A stretch of 64,000 nucleotides of DNA from Streptomyces finlayi (GTDB lineage Bacteria; Actinomycetota; Actinomycetes; Streptomycetales; Streptomycetaceae), in NCBI RefSeq assembly GCF_014216315.1, contig NZ_CP045702.1, positions 1,488,001 to 1,552,000 on the forward strand. The letters run 5' to 3'. The translations under genes were made by a program, and so were the position numbers. Below, piece after piece: positions 26,488 to 34,727 of this stretch. Numbering within the stretch: position 1 is the stretch's first letter; each line of letters opens with the position of its first letter. A model generated the notes under the pieces. That model was not told the DNA's origin and did not search any database. It saw only the letters and a list, made by a program, of their open reading frames with translations.

Positions 26488-27138
26488 TCAGTCGGAGGCC
26501 ACCGGCAGGACGTCGGGCGAGAGCGCGCCGGCGTGGACCGAACCGCTCGTCATACGGCGACGATGGTGACGCCGGCACAACACCTCGTAGCCGACCTCCG
26601 CAGCGGGGCTGCTCACGTCACCGACGACGACCTGCGCGCCTTCCACCACCATCTCGCCGCCCACCGTGCGGGCGTTGTGCGTGGCACGCGCCCCGCACCA
26701 GCACAGTGCCTCCACCTGCAAGGTCTCCACGCGGTCCGCCAGCTCGAACAGCCGCCGCGAACCGGGGAAGAGCTTCGTGCGGAAGTCCGTGGTGATACCG
26801 AAGGAGAAGACGTCCAGGCCCAAGTCATCCACGATCCGCGCGAGTTGATCGATCTGCACCGGCTCCAGGAACTGCGCCTCGTCCACGATCAGGTAGTCGA
26901 CCCTGCCGCCCTGCGAGACCCTGTCGACGACATAGGCGTACAGATTCATGCCCTGCACCGCCTCGACCGCCTCGGTCACCAGCCCGAGCCGTGAAGAGAG
27001 CTTCCCCTCCCCCGCACGGTCGTCCCGGGTGAAGTTCAGACCCTGAAGCCCTCTCGCCGACCGGTTGTGGGCGATCTGGAGAGCCAGTGTGCTCTTTCCG
27101 CAGTCCATCGTTCCGGAGAAGAACACAAGCTCGGGCAT
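26488..27138 (-). CDS. tdk: Thymidine kinase
   Basis: Type II thymidine kinase, 216 residues, phosphorylating thymidine to dTMP in pyrimidine salvage. It has the P-loop SGTMDCGKSTLA (8-19), the Walker B DEAQFLE, and the lasso and zinc region. CWCGARATHNAR and the C-terminal CRRHHRRR supply Cys/His ligands in the usual positions. Complete, single-copy. It complements dut at 8.7 kb on the deoxypyrimidine side. AAAGGTG precedes the ATG at 27138. Confidence 0.94.
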   Translation of the reverse strand: MPELVFFSGTMDCGKSTLALQIAHNRSARGLQGLNFTRDDRAGEGKLSSRLGLVTEAVEAVQGMNLYAYVVDRVSQGGRVDYLIVDEAQFLEPVQIDQLARIVDDLGLDVFSFGITTDFRTKLFPGSRRLFELADRVETLQVEALCWCGARATHNARTVGGEMVVEGAQVVVGDVSSPAAEVGYEVLCRRHHRRRMTSGSVHAGALSPDVLPVASD

Positions 27139-27188
27139 GAGGGGTTGAGCACCTTTCGGGCGGGCGTGACGCGGAGGGAGAAGAGGGC

Positions 27189-28376
27189 TTACGAGCGTAC
27201 TTCGAGCAGGGGGACCAGCTGTTCGACGGAGGTCATCGAGCCGTGCATGCCGACCATCGCCGACTCGTGCGGTTCCTGGACGGACGCGGTGATCACCACG
27301 TCGTCGTGGGCGGCCGCCACCACGTCGCCGATCCTGCCGTGGACCCGCTCGTCGATCCGGGGGCCGAACCAGCCCGCCGCGATGGCCTCGTCCCGGCTCG
27401 CCACCCAGAACCGCTCGCCGAGCACTTCCTGCCAGACGGTCAGGACGTCGGCCTCGGCGCCGGGGACCGCGTACACATGACGGGCCCTGCCCTCGCCGCC
27501 GAGCAGCGCGACTCCCGCGCGCAGCTCCCAGTCCTCGTCGAAGTCGATCCGGGACTGCTCGTCGAAGGGGATGTCGATCATGCCGTGGTCTGCCGTGATG
27601 TACAGCGCCGAGCGGGGCGGAAGCTGCTCCGCCAGGCGCCGGGCGAGACCGTCGACGTACATCAGCTGGCCGCGCCAGGCGTCGGAGTCGATGCCGAACC
27701 GGTGACCCTTGCCGTCGACCTCGCTGTAGTACGTGTAGACCAGGGAACGGTCGCCCGCGGCCAGCCGTTCGGCGGCGATGTCCATGCGGTCCTCGCCGGT
27801 GAGCCGGCCGAGGAAGGAGCCGCCACTGAGCGCGACCTTGGTGAGCGGGGTGTGCTCGAAGGTGGGCGCGGACACCTGTGCGGTACGCACGCCGGCGGCG
27901 TCGGCGAGCTTGAAGACGGTGGGATTGGGCTGCCAGATCTTGGGTTCGGTCCAGGGGCGCCAGCGGAGCTGGTTCATCAGCGCGCCGGTCTCCGGATTAC
28001 GGACCGTGTAGCCGGTGAGGCCGTGCTCCCCGGGCGGCAGCCCCGTACCGACCGAGGCGAGCGAGGTCGCGGTGGTCGACGGGAAGCCCGCCGTGATCGG
28101 GCGGCCCGTGCCACCGCGCGAGGACGACAGCAGGGAGTGCAGGAACGGAGCCTCGTCGGGGTGGGACCTGATCTGCTCCCAGCCGAGCCCGTCGATCAGG
28201 AACACGCAGTTCCGGTCGGCGGGGGCGAGTTCGGGGATCGTGGCCTCGAATCCCGGTACGCCCTGGCCGGCGACGAGCGTCGGCAGCAGGTCGGCGAGCG
28301 AGCCGCTCCCGTACTCGGGGACCGGGGCGGTGTCGAGGGGGAGCAGAACGGGGTCCTGCCACGCGGGCTGGACCAT
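27189..28376 (-). CDS. Alkaline phosphatase/nucleotide pyrophosphatase superfamily protein
   Basis: A 395-residue metal-dependent phosphodiesterase-like protein. LIDGLGWEQI carries a metal-binding Asp; the nucleophile Thr lies in ITAGFPSTTATSL, and the other ligands in SEVDGKGHRFG and ITADHGMIDIP. No signal peptide is visible, so it is cytoplasmic, unlike secreted PhoA. The substrate is unknown. Its start overlaps the DUF5998 stop by one base. The Pat-type gene lies further upstream, and all three point the same way. Confidence 0.85.
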   Translation of the reverse strand: MVQPAWQDPVLLPLDTAPVPEYGSGSLADLLPTLVAGQGVPGFEATIPELAPADRNCVFLIDGLGWEQIRSHPDEAPFLHSLLSSSRGGTGRPITAGFPSTTATSLASVGTGLPPGEHGLTGYTVRNPETGALMNQLRWRPWTEPKIWQPNPTVFKLADAAGVRTAQVSAPTFEHTPLTKVALSGGSFLGRLTGEDRMDIAAERLAAGDRSLVYTYYSEVDGKGHRFGIDSDAWRGQLMYVDGLARRLAEQLPPRSALYITADHGMIDIPFDEQSRIDFDEDWELRAGVALLGGEGRARHVYAVPGAEADVLTVWQEVLGERFWVASRDEAIAAGWFGPRIDERVHGRIGDVVAAAHDDVVITASVQEPHESAMVGMHGSMTSVEQLVPLLEVRS

Positions 28377-28972
28377 CAGCGGCCGGTCGCCGCGGTCGCC
28401 GCCGTCGCCTCGGAGAGCGCCTGGGCGAACGCGAGCGTCTCGCGCACGGTGTCCGGGCCGTCACCGGCCTCGCTGACCCGCAGGCTCAGGTCGTCCGCGG
28501 TCGAGCTGCCGGTGTACCCGTGGTCGGCCTCGCAGTTGGGGTCACCACAGGCGGCGGGCTCCAGGTCGATACGGGAGACGGCGCCCCAACCGATCGTGAG
28601 GACGACCTCGCGGGGCAGGGTCCCCGGCACGTACTTCTCCGGGTTGGCCACGACGCGGCTGAGCACGACGGACGAGATCCGGTCGAGCTTCACCGACTCG
28701 GTGGAAGTGGTGGCGAACGGCGTCGGCGAGTCCGTGTCCGCGGTCTGCTCGTCCGTGTGGCTGACGATGAAACGGTTGTCCGTCAGGACGAGCACCGTGA
28801 CGTGGCGGCGCACCTCGTTGGAGTCGAAGGTGGTCTCCTGGTGCACCAGGTACGAAGCGACCGGCTCTCCGCCGACGGCGGCCTCCACCGCCTCGGCCAC
28901 TAGGGCCGGGTAGTAGCCACTGCGCTCGATCGCCGCGCGCAGCCCCTGGGTCGTCGTACCGGTCTTTGCCAT
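28376..28972 (-). CDS. DUF5998 family protein
   Basis: A 198-residue cytoplasmic protein conserved in Streptomyces. It starts MAKTGTTTQGLRAAIERSGYYP, continues to YLVHQETTFDSNEVRRHVTVLVLTDNRFIVSHTDEQTAD, and has a Cys-rich spot CGDPNCEADHGYTG that could bind metal. The function is unknown. ATG at 28972 is favoured by family length. It overlaps the phosphatase gene by one base. Confidence 0.85.
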   Translation of the reverse strand: MAKTGTTTQGLRAAIERSGYYPALVAEAVEAAVGGEPVASYLVHQETTFDSNEVRRHVTVLVLTDNRFIVSHTDEQTADTDSPTPFATTSTESVKLDRISSVVLSRVVANPEKYVPGTLPREVVLTIGWGAVSRIDLEPAACGDPNCEADHGYTGSSTADDLSLRVSEAGDGPDTVRETLAFAQALSEATAATAATGR

Positions 28973-29058
28973 AGGGACCATCCTACGGGGGCCCGGTGGC
29001 TGCCGGGCACGCTGTGCGGCAGGTGCGGCGGGCGGAGGGCGGGACGCACGGAGCACGC

Positions 29059-31980
29059 TCAGTAACTGGGGAGGCGGCGGGGGCCGAGGTCACTGCGGGC
29101 GGGGGGCGGGGCGAGCCGGACGCTCGCTCCGAGGACGGTGAGCCCGGCCGTGGCCACGACCACGGGTTCGAGCGCGACGGAGACCACCTCCGGATGGTCG
29201 TCCACCAGCCGCGACACCCGGAGCAGCAGTTCTTCGAGCGCAGGGGTGTCGACGGGCGCGGAACCGCGCCAGCCGAAGAGCATCGGCGCCGCCTTGATGG
29301 ACCTGACCAGCTCGGCGGCGTCCCGGTCGGTGGCCGGGACCAGCCGGTGGGCGGTGTCTCCGAGCAGTTCGGACGGGGCGCCCGCGAGGCCGAAGGAGAG
29401 CACCGCGCCCGCCGCCGCGTCGATCGAGGCGCGGACGACGGTGTCGACTCCGCGCGGCGCCATGGCCTGGACGACCGGCTGGAGTTCGGTCGCCTTCCCG
29501 AGGAGTCCGGTCAGCTCGCCGTACGCCCGCCGCAGCTCGCTCTGGTTGGCGAGGTCGAGCCGGACGCCTCCGAGGTCGGCGCGGTGACGCAGGTGGGGGG
29601 CGGTGGTCTTGAGCGCCACGGGGTAGCCGAGCCGCTCTGCGGCGGCCGCGGCCGCCTCCGGGGACGGCGCGGGCAGCGTGGGCCGGACGGTGATGCCGTA
29701 GGACCCGAGCAGCTCGCGCGCCTCGTCATGGGTGAGCGGACGGCCGCGGGGATCGGGGCCGGGGCCCAGCAGTGCGCCGATCAGGCGGGCCGCCCGGGCC
29801 TCGTCGACGGTGTCCTCGAAGTCGGGCACCTTGCCGGGGACGGCCGCCTGCCGGCGCCACTGCGCGTACCTCACCGCTTCGGCCAGCGCCCGGACGGCGC
29901 GCTCTGCGGCGGGGTAGGCGGGGATTCGGCCGACATGTGCGGGGGTGCCCGTGGCGGGCTCCGTGGCGGTCCCGGGGGCGGTCTCCGTGGCGGTCTCGGC
30001 GATCGACGGGGTGGCCGCCGGTTGCCGTGCGGGGGCGGTCCCGGCGGCCGGGGTGGCCGCCGGTTGCCTGGCGGGGGCCGCCCCGCGTGCCCCGCGGGCG
30101 GGAGTGACCGTGCCGGCGGCCGCGGCCAGGGCCTCGGCCAGGCCGCCGATCTCCACGTGGACCACCGCGACGGGCTTGGCGGGGCCGGTGGCCGCCGCGT
30201 CGCGCAGAGCCGCGGCCAGGACCTCGCCGTCGCCCGTCTCCGCCTCGCCGTTCTCCCCCACCCAGGGGATCGCGGTCACGATCACGGCGTCGCAGGTCTG
30301 GTCACCCAGCGCCCCGGCCAGCGCGTCCCGGAAGTCCTGTGGACTCGCCGCCGTGGTCAGGTCGAGGGGCGGGCGCGGACGCAGTCCCTCCGCGAGGCAG
30401 GCGTCGTACGTGAGCAGACCCAGCGACTCCGAGTTCCCGAGGATCGCTACGCGGGGGCCGGCCGGGAGCGGCTGGCCGGCGAGGAGCAGGCCCGCGTCGA
30501 CCATCTCCGTCACCGTGTCGACGCGGATCACCCCCGCCTGGCGCATCAGCGCGGAGACCGTCGCGTCGGGGATCCGGCTGACGGGCACCGCGTGGCCGGG
30601 CGGGTTGGAACCGCTGTGCCGGGCGCCCTTCACCACGACGACCGGTTTCACGGCCGCGGTGCGCCGTGCGAGGCGGGTGAACTTGCGCGGGTTGCCCAGC
30701 GATTCGAGGTAGAGGAGGGCGACGTCGGTGTCCTGGTCCTCGTACCAGTACTGGAGGAAGTCGTTTCCTGAGACATCGGCCCGGTTGCCCGCCGAGATGA
30801 ACGTGGACAGGCCGGCCCCGCGCCGGTGCAGTCCGGACAGCAGCGCGATGCCGATCGCGCCCGACTGGGTGAAGAGCCCTATGTGGCCGCGGGCGGGCGA
30901 CTCGGGGGCGAGGGAGGCGTTCAGCCGGACGGCTTCGGAGGTGTTGATGATGCCGAAGGCGTTCGGGCCGATGATCCTCATGCCGTACGAGCGGGCCTGG
31001 CGGACGAGTTCGCGCTGCCGCTCGCGCCCCTCGGTGCCCTGTTCGGCGTATCCGGCGGAGAGGACGACGAGGCCGCGGACGCCGTGCTCACCGCAGTCGG
31101 CGACGGCCTCGGGCACCCGCTCGGCAGGCACGGCGAGTACCGCGAGGTCGACCCGCTCGTCGATCTCGCCGACGGACCGGTGCGCGGGGACGCCGTCGAT
31201 CTCGGCCAGGTCCGTACCGAAGGCCCGGTTCACGGCGTACGTACGTCCCGTGTAGCCGGAGCCGAGCAGGTTGCGCAGCACGGTGCGGCCGACCCCGCCG
31301 TGGGTGCGGCCGGTGCCGACGACGGCGACGGAACCGGGGGCGAGGAGCCGCTGCACCGAGCGCGACTCGGCGCGCTGCTCGCGGCCGCGCTGGACGGCGA
31401 GGGATTCCGCCGTGGGTTCGAGGTCGAGCGTGAGGTGGACGGAGCCGTCCTCGAAGCTGCGCTGCTGGGTGTAGCCGGCGTCGCGGAACACCTTGATCAT
31501 CTTGTTGTTGGCGGGCAGCACCTCGGCGGCGAAGCGGCGGATACCCCGCTCGCGGGCGACCGCCGCGATGTGTTCGAGGAGCGCGGACGCCACCCCGCGG
31601 CCCTGGTGGGCGTCCTGGACGAGGAAGGCGACCTCGGCCTCGTCGGCGGGCGCGGTGGCGGGCCGGCCCTGTGCGTCGATGCGGTCGAAGCGCACGGTGG
31701 CGATGAACTCGCCGCCGGTCGTGACGGCGAGCCCGACCCGGTCGACGTAGTCGTGATGGGTGAAGCGCCGCACGTCCTTGGCGGAGAGACGCGGATACGG
31801 GGCGAAGAAGCGGTAGTACTTCGACTCGTCGGAGACCTGCTCGTAGAAGCTGACCAGCCGCTCGGCGTCGTCGGTCGTGATCGGTCTGATGCGCGCGGTG
31901 CCACCGTCGCGGAGCACCACGTCCGCTTCCCAGTGGTCGGGGTACGCGTGATGCGGACTCTGTTCCGGCGTGGGCTGCAT
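29059..31980 (-). CDS. Pat/PatZ-type GNAT acetyltransferase fused to acyl-CoA synthetase-like domains
   Basis: A 973-residue multidomain protein. The N-terminal GNAT domain (about 15-190) has VAFLVQDAHQGRGVASALLEHI as the acetyl-CoA loop. Next comes a CoA-binding Rossmann domain with SVAVVGTGRTHGGVGRTV, a succinyl-CoA-ligase-like flavodoxin domain and a ligase/CoA part with FTQSGAIGIALLSG, then a linker of repeated APARQPAATP units, and a C-terminal ATP-grasp. In related organisms such proteins acetylate lysines of acetyl-CoA synthetases. The low-complexity insert (about 620-700) is an expansion. ATG at 31980 was selected. Confidence 0.9.
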   Translation of the reverse strand: MQPTPEQSPHHAYPDHWEADVVLRDGGTARIRPITTDDAERLVSFYEQVSDESKYYRFFAPYPRLSAKDVRRFTHHDYVDRVGLAVTTGGEFIATVRFDRIDAQGRPATAPADEAEVAFLVQDAHQGRGVASALLEHIAAVARERGIRRFAAEVLPANNKMIKVFRDAGYTQQRSFEDGSVHLTLDLEPTAESLAVQRGREQRAESRSVQRLLAPGSVAVVGTGRTHGGVGRTVLRNLLGSGYTGRTYAVNRAFGTDLAEIDGVPAHRSVGEIDERVDLAVLAVPAERVPEAVADCGEHGVRGLVVLSAGYAEQGTEGRERQRELVRQARSYGMRIIGPNAFGIINTSEAVRLNASLAPESPARGHIGLFTQSGAIGIALLSGLHRRGAGLSTFISAGNRADVSGNDFLQYWYEDQDTDVALLYLESLGNPRKFTRLARRTAAVKPVVVVKGARHSGSNPPGHAVPVSRIPDATVSALMRQAGVIRVDTVTEMVDAGLLLAGQPLPAGPRVAILGNSESLGLLTYDACLAEGLRPRPPLDLTTAASPQDFRDALAGALGDQTCDAVIVTAIPWVGENGEAETGDGEVLAAALRDAAATGPAKPVAVVHVEIGGLAEALAAAAGTVTPARGARGAAPARQPAATPAAGTAPARQPAATPSIAETATETAPGTATEPATGTPAHVGRIPAYPAAERAVRALAEAVRYAQWRRQAAVPGKVPDFEDTVDEARAARLIGALLGPGPDPRGRPLTHDEARELLGSYGITVRPTLPAPSPEAAAAAAERLGYPVALKTTAPHLRHRADLGGVRLDLANQSELRRAYGELTGLLGKATELQPVVQAMAPRGVDTVVRASIDAAAGAVLSFGLAGAPSELLGDTAHRLVPATDRDAAELVRSIKAAPMLFGWRGSAPVDTPALEELLLRVSRLVDDHPEVVSVALEPVVVATAGLTVLGASVRLAPPPARSDLGPRRLPSY

Positions 31981-32103
31981 GGGCAAAGCCTACGGCTGAC
32001 GCACCGGTCGCGGAGCGATCGGGGCCGAGGCAGTCTGAGGGTGCTCGGCCGGCCGCCGCGGCCGGGCCCGGGACCGGGCACGGCAGTGCGGACTGCATGA
32101 GAG

Positions 32104-32119
32104 ACTGGTCTAGACAACC
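32104..32119. promoter_or_regulatory. DasR-responsive element upstream of ptsH
   Basis: ACTGGTCTAGACAACC matches the DasR consensus ACTGGTCTAGACCACT at 14 of 16 positions, with the palindromic core GGTCTAGACC changed only at the penultimate place. It lies 24 bp upstream of the ptsH start. In S. coelicolor ptsH is a known DasR target, so GlcNAc control is likely here. Confidence 0.85.
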
Positions 32120-32142
32120 ATTGATTCGTGAAGGGCAGAACC

Positions 32143-32424
32143 ATGGCTGAGCGCCGCGTCAACGTCGGTTGGGCCGAGGGCCTGCACGCCCGCCCCGCTT
32201 CCATCTTCGTCCGTGCCGCCACGGCCTCCGGCGTCCCCGTGACGATCGCCAAGGCCGACGGCAACCCGGTGAACGCCGCGTCGATGCTCGCGGTACTCGG
32301 CCTGGGCGCCACCGGAGGCGAGGAGATCGTGCTCGCGTCCGAGGCGGACAACGCCGAGGTCGCCCTGGACCGTCTGGCCAAGCTCGTCGCCGAAGGGCTC
32401 GAGGAGCTTCCGGAGACGGTCTGA
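32143..32424 (+). CDS. ptsH: HPr, phosphocarrier protein of the PTS
   Basis: A 93-residue HPr that takes phosphate from EI at His15 (WAEGLHARPASIF) and passes it to EIIA for sugar (mainly GlcNAc in Streptomyces) uptake. Ser47 lies in NAASMLAVLGLGA, at the usual regulatory position, though Streptomyces lack a standard HPr kinase loop. GAAGGGCAG precedes the ATG at 32143. The dre palindrome upstream ties it to DasR. A stem-loop terminator follows. Confidence 0.96.
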   Translation: MAERRVNVGWAEGLHARPASIFVRAATASGVPVTIAKADGNPVNAASMLAVLGLGATGGEEIVLASEADNAEVALDRLAKLVAEGLEELPETV

Positions 32425-32461
32425 TTCCAGCCGGATCCAACCGGATTCAATTCTGCGACGG

Positions 32462-32493
32462 AGTCGCGGCGTCCCTGAACGGATGCCGCGACT
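32462..32493 (+). terminator. ptsH terminator
   Basis: AGTCGCGGC (32462-32470) pairs with GCCGCGACT (32485-32493) and is followed by TCTTCGTTTCC. Confidence 0.8.
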
Positions 32494-32583
32494 TCTTCGT
32501 TTCCGAAAAGCGTCGAGGGACGAATTCGCGCAGCACGAAGAAAGCCCTTCGCGGAATTACCTTATTTGCATACGGCGCAATTG

Positions 32584-33297
32584 TTAATGCCGGACGCCCG
32601 CGATGTGTACGGGATGTTGCGAAGTGCTCACCCGCGACGGCGCGGGACCGGACCCCGGACGGCCGGGCCGGGCCGGGCGCCGCAGCCGATGGGCCGCCGC
32701 AGCCCGCTCCGCGTGCTGGACTGCCAGCGCTCTGGCCCGGTCCGCGTCCCCCCGGGCGACCGCGTCCACGATCGCCCCGCGCTCGGCCCAGGACTCCGCG
32801 GGACGCGCGGGCTGATCGACGGCGTACATCCAGGCGATCTTGTGCCGGAGCTGGGTGAGCAGCGCGATGAGGCCGGGGCTGCCCGATGCCTGCGCGAGCG
32901 TCTCGTGGAACCAGCCGCCCAGGGAGCGCAGGTCCTCGCCATCACCCCGCCGTACTCGCTCCTGACCCAGTCTGACGAGGCCGCGCAGCACCTTGAGGTG
33001 CGCCTCGGTGCGCCGCTGTGCCGCCCGCGCCGCACCGAGCGGTTCCAGCAGCATCCGGACCTCCAGGAGATCGGCGGCCTCCTGCTCGGTGGGCTCGGCC
33101 ACGCATGCGCCGGCATGGCGGCGCGTGACCACGAACCCCTCGGACTCCAGCGTGCGCAGGGCCTCGCGCACCGGGACGCGCGAGACCCCGTAACGACGCG
33201 CGAGCACCTCCTCGGTGAGGCGGCTGCCGCGATCGAAGACACCGGAGACGATGTCGTCACGGATTGCCGTGCATACCGAATGCGCGGGAATGCGCAT
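32584..33297 (-). CDS. GntR/FCD-type transcriptional regulator
   Basis: A 237-residue GntR regulator. The winged helix (residues 5-70) has ARRYGVSRVPVREALRTLESEGFV. The FCD effector domain has DLLEVRMLLEPLGAARAAQRR, the histidine ligand in GWFHETLAQASGSP, and a C-terminal helix bundle. The ligand is probably a small organic acid held via metal, but cannot be named. A Pro/Ser tail extends beyond the domain. It is convergent with ptsH. Sequence before the ATG lacks a strong Shine-Dalgarno (GGAGG). Confidence 0.88.
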   Translation of the reverse strand: MRIPAHSVCTAIRDDIVSGVFDRGSRLTEEVLARRYGVSRVPVREALRTLESEGFVVTRRHAGACVAEPTEQEAADLLEVRMLLEPLGAARAAQRRTEAHLKVLRGLVRLGQERVRRGDGEDLRSLGGWFHETLAQASGSPGLIALLTQLRHKIAWMYAVDQPARPAESWAERGAIVDAVARGDADRARALAVQHAERAAAAHRLRRPARPGRPGSGPAPSRVSTSQHPVHIAGVRH

Positions 33298-33454
33298 GTC
33301 CGAACCTCCGCCTTAATCCCCGCGAAACGCGGCCGATCGACGCCTGTTCTGCGACTCTATTGCAATGAGCCCGAATTTCCGACGGCAGAACGGAATCCAG
33401 GGATATCTTCTGACCCCGCGGAGCTTCGGCGGACAGAGTCCGGGTGGTACGCCG

Positions 33455-33481
33455 AAGGCCCCGGCGGGAAGCCGGGGCCTT
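33455..33481 (-). terminator. Terminator of the M23 peptidase gene
   Basis: AAGGCCCCGGC (33455-33465) and GCCGGGGCCTT (33471-33481) around a 5-nt loop, just after the peptidase stop on the minus strand. Confidence 0.85.
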
Positions 33482-33509
33482 CGTGAAGCGCGGGGACGCG
33501 GCGCGTGGA

Positions 33510-34325
33510 TCAGACGTTCACACCGTGCGAGCGCAGGTACGCGACGGGGTCCATGTCGGAGCCGTACTCGGGGCTGGTGCGGGCCTCGAAGTGCAGGTGC
33601 GGTCCGGTGGAGTTGCCGGTCGAGCCGGAGATGCCTATCTGCTGCCCGGAGGTGACGCTCTGGCCGACGGAGACGCCGATCGAGGCGAGGTGGCCGTACT
33701 GGGTGTACGTGCCGTCCGTCATCCGGAGCACGATGTTGTTGCCGTAGGCACCGCCCCAGCCCGCCTCGACGACCGTGCCGGCGCCGACCGCGACGACGGA
33801 CGAGCCGGACGCGGCGCGGAAGTCGACACCGGAGTGGCTGCCCGAGGACCAGAGCGAGCCACCGGACTTGTAGCCGGTGGTGACGTAGGAACCGGCGACC
33901 GGAAGGTGGAACGAGGTCAGCCGCTTGCGCTCGGCCGCGCGGGCGGCACGGGCCTCGGCCTCGCGGACCTCCGCGGCACGGGCCTTCGCCTTGCGCTCGG
34001 CCTCCGCCTTGGCCTTGACCCTGGCTTCCGCCTCGGCCTTGGCCTCGGCGACAGCCTTGGCCTTCGCCTTCGCGGCGGCCTCGGCCTGCTGTTCCTGGGC
34101 CATCGCCTGGGCGGCGATCTGGTCGGCGAGGGCGCCGTCGATGGCGATGACCTGGGTCAGGCCGGTGTCGCCGACGGTACGGGCCTCGTCCGCGGCGAGG
34201 GCCGGAGTGGCCATCCCGCCGATGACGCCTGTGGTGGCCAGTGCCGCGATGCCGGCGACGCGAGCGCTCTTGCGCGTCAGGCGGCTCGGGGCACGGTGCT
34301 TCCCGGTGGCACGGGTGAACGCCAT
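33510..34325 (-). CDS. Secreted M23 (LytM) peptidase with Ala/Lys/Glu coiled coil
   Basis: A 271-residue cell-wall hydrolase. A twin-basic N-terminus (KHRAPSRLTRKSARVAG) leads to a signal-type hydrophobic stretch and an Ala-X-Ala site (ATPALAADE near 44). A 70-residue charged coiled coil rich in AKAEAE repeats (about 75-140) is followed by the LytM domain. Zinc ligands fall in SGSHSGVDF and PHLHFEA, with the remaining family motif GYKSGGSLWSSG in place. The catalytic site looks intact, so it should cut peptidoglycan stem cross-bridges. The leader is a c-di-AMP riboswitch. Confidence 0.9.
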   Translation of the reverse strand: MAFTRATGKHRAPSRLTRKSARVAGIAALATTGVIGGMATPALAADEARTVGDTGLTQVIAIDGALADQIAAQAMAQEQQAEAAAKAKAKAVAEAKAEAEARVKAKAEAERKAKARAAEVREAEARAARAAERKRLTSFHLPVAGSYVTTGYKSGGSLWSSGSHSGVDFRAASGSSVVAVGAGTVVEAGWGGAYGNNIVLRMTDGTYTQYGHLASIGVSVGQSVTSGQQIGISGSTGNSTGPHLHFEARTSPEYGSDMDPVAYLRSHGVNV

Positions 34326-34344
34326 GGAGGGGCTGATCCTTTCC

Positions 34345-34500
34345 TTCCTTCTCGCCTACCGGGTTAGCTGACGGGTTCGGAGCAGGAAGGTCTCCTACGG
34401 ACCGTCTCCGCCCCGAAGGAGCGCAGACGTCCGATTCACCCCAGGGACTTCGTGGGTCCCCGGCTCCCCAGGCTCGCGCCTGACGGGGACTCGGCGATGG
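34345..34500 (-). promoter_or_regulatory. c-di-AMP (ydaO/yuaA) riboswitch leader of the M23 peptidase
   Basis: On the minus strand the leader contains, in order, GAGCCGGGGACCCACG, the conserved GGGGTGAATC, and CTGCTCCGAACCCGTCAGC followed by TAACCCGGTAGGCG. These are the conserved blocks of the ydaO/yuaA class, which in Streptomyces sits upstream of cell-wall hydrolases and resuscitation factors. The riboswitch shuts down the gene when c-di-AMP is high. The bounds are approximate. Confidence 0.88.
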
Positions 34501-34649
34501 CTGCCCGGCGCCACGGACGCGGCATACACATGACGGACAGCGGAGCCGACGCTAAACGGGGCCACTTTCAATCACCAAACGGACAGGCTGATTTGTCGTA
34601 CATCCCACAGAGCAGACAGGTAGCCTTCGCGCCAAAATCGGACAAAAGG

Positions 34650-34689
34650 AAGGGACCCTGATGGGCAATTTGCCCATCGGGGTCCCTTT
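34650..34689. terminator. Strong terminator after the M16 pair
   Basis: AAGGGACCC-T-GATGGGCAA (34650-34668) pairs with TTGCCCATC-G-GGGTCCCTT (34670-34688) via one T-G contact and a single-base loop. It separates the M16 operon from the riboswitch promoter. Confidence 0.85.
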
Positions 34690-34727
34690 GGCACGCTTTT
34701 GCAAATGTGTTGAAGAGTGGCCGGACG

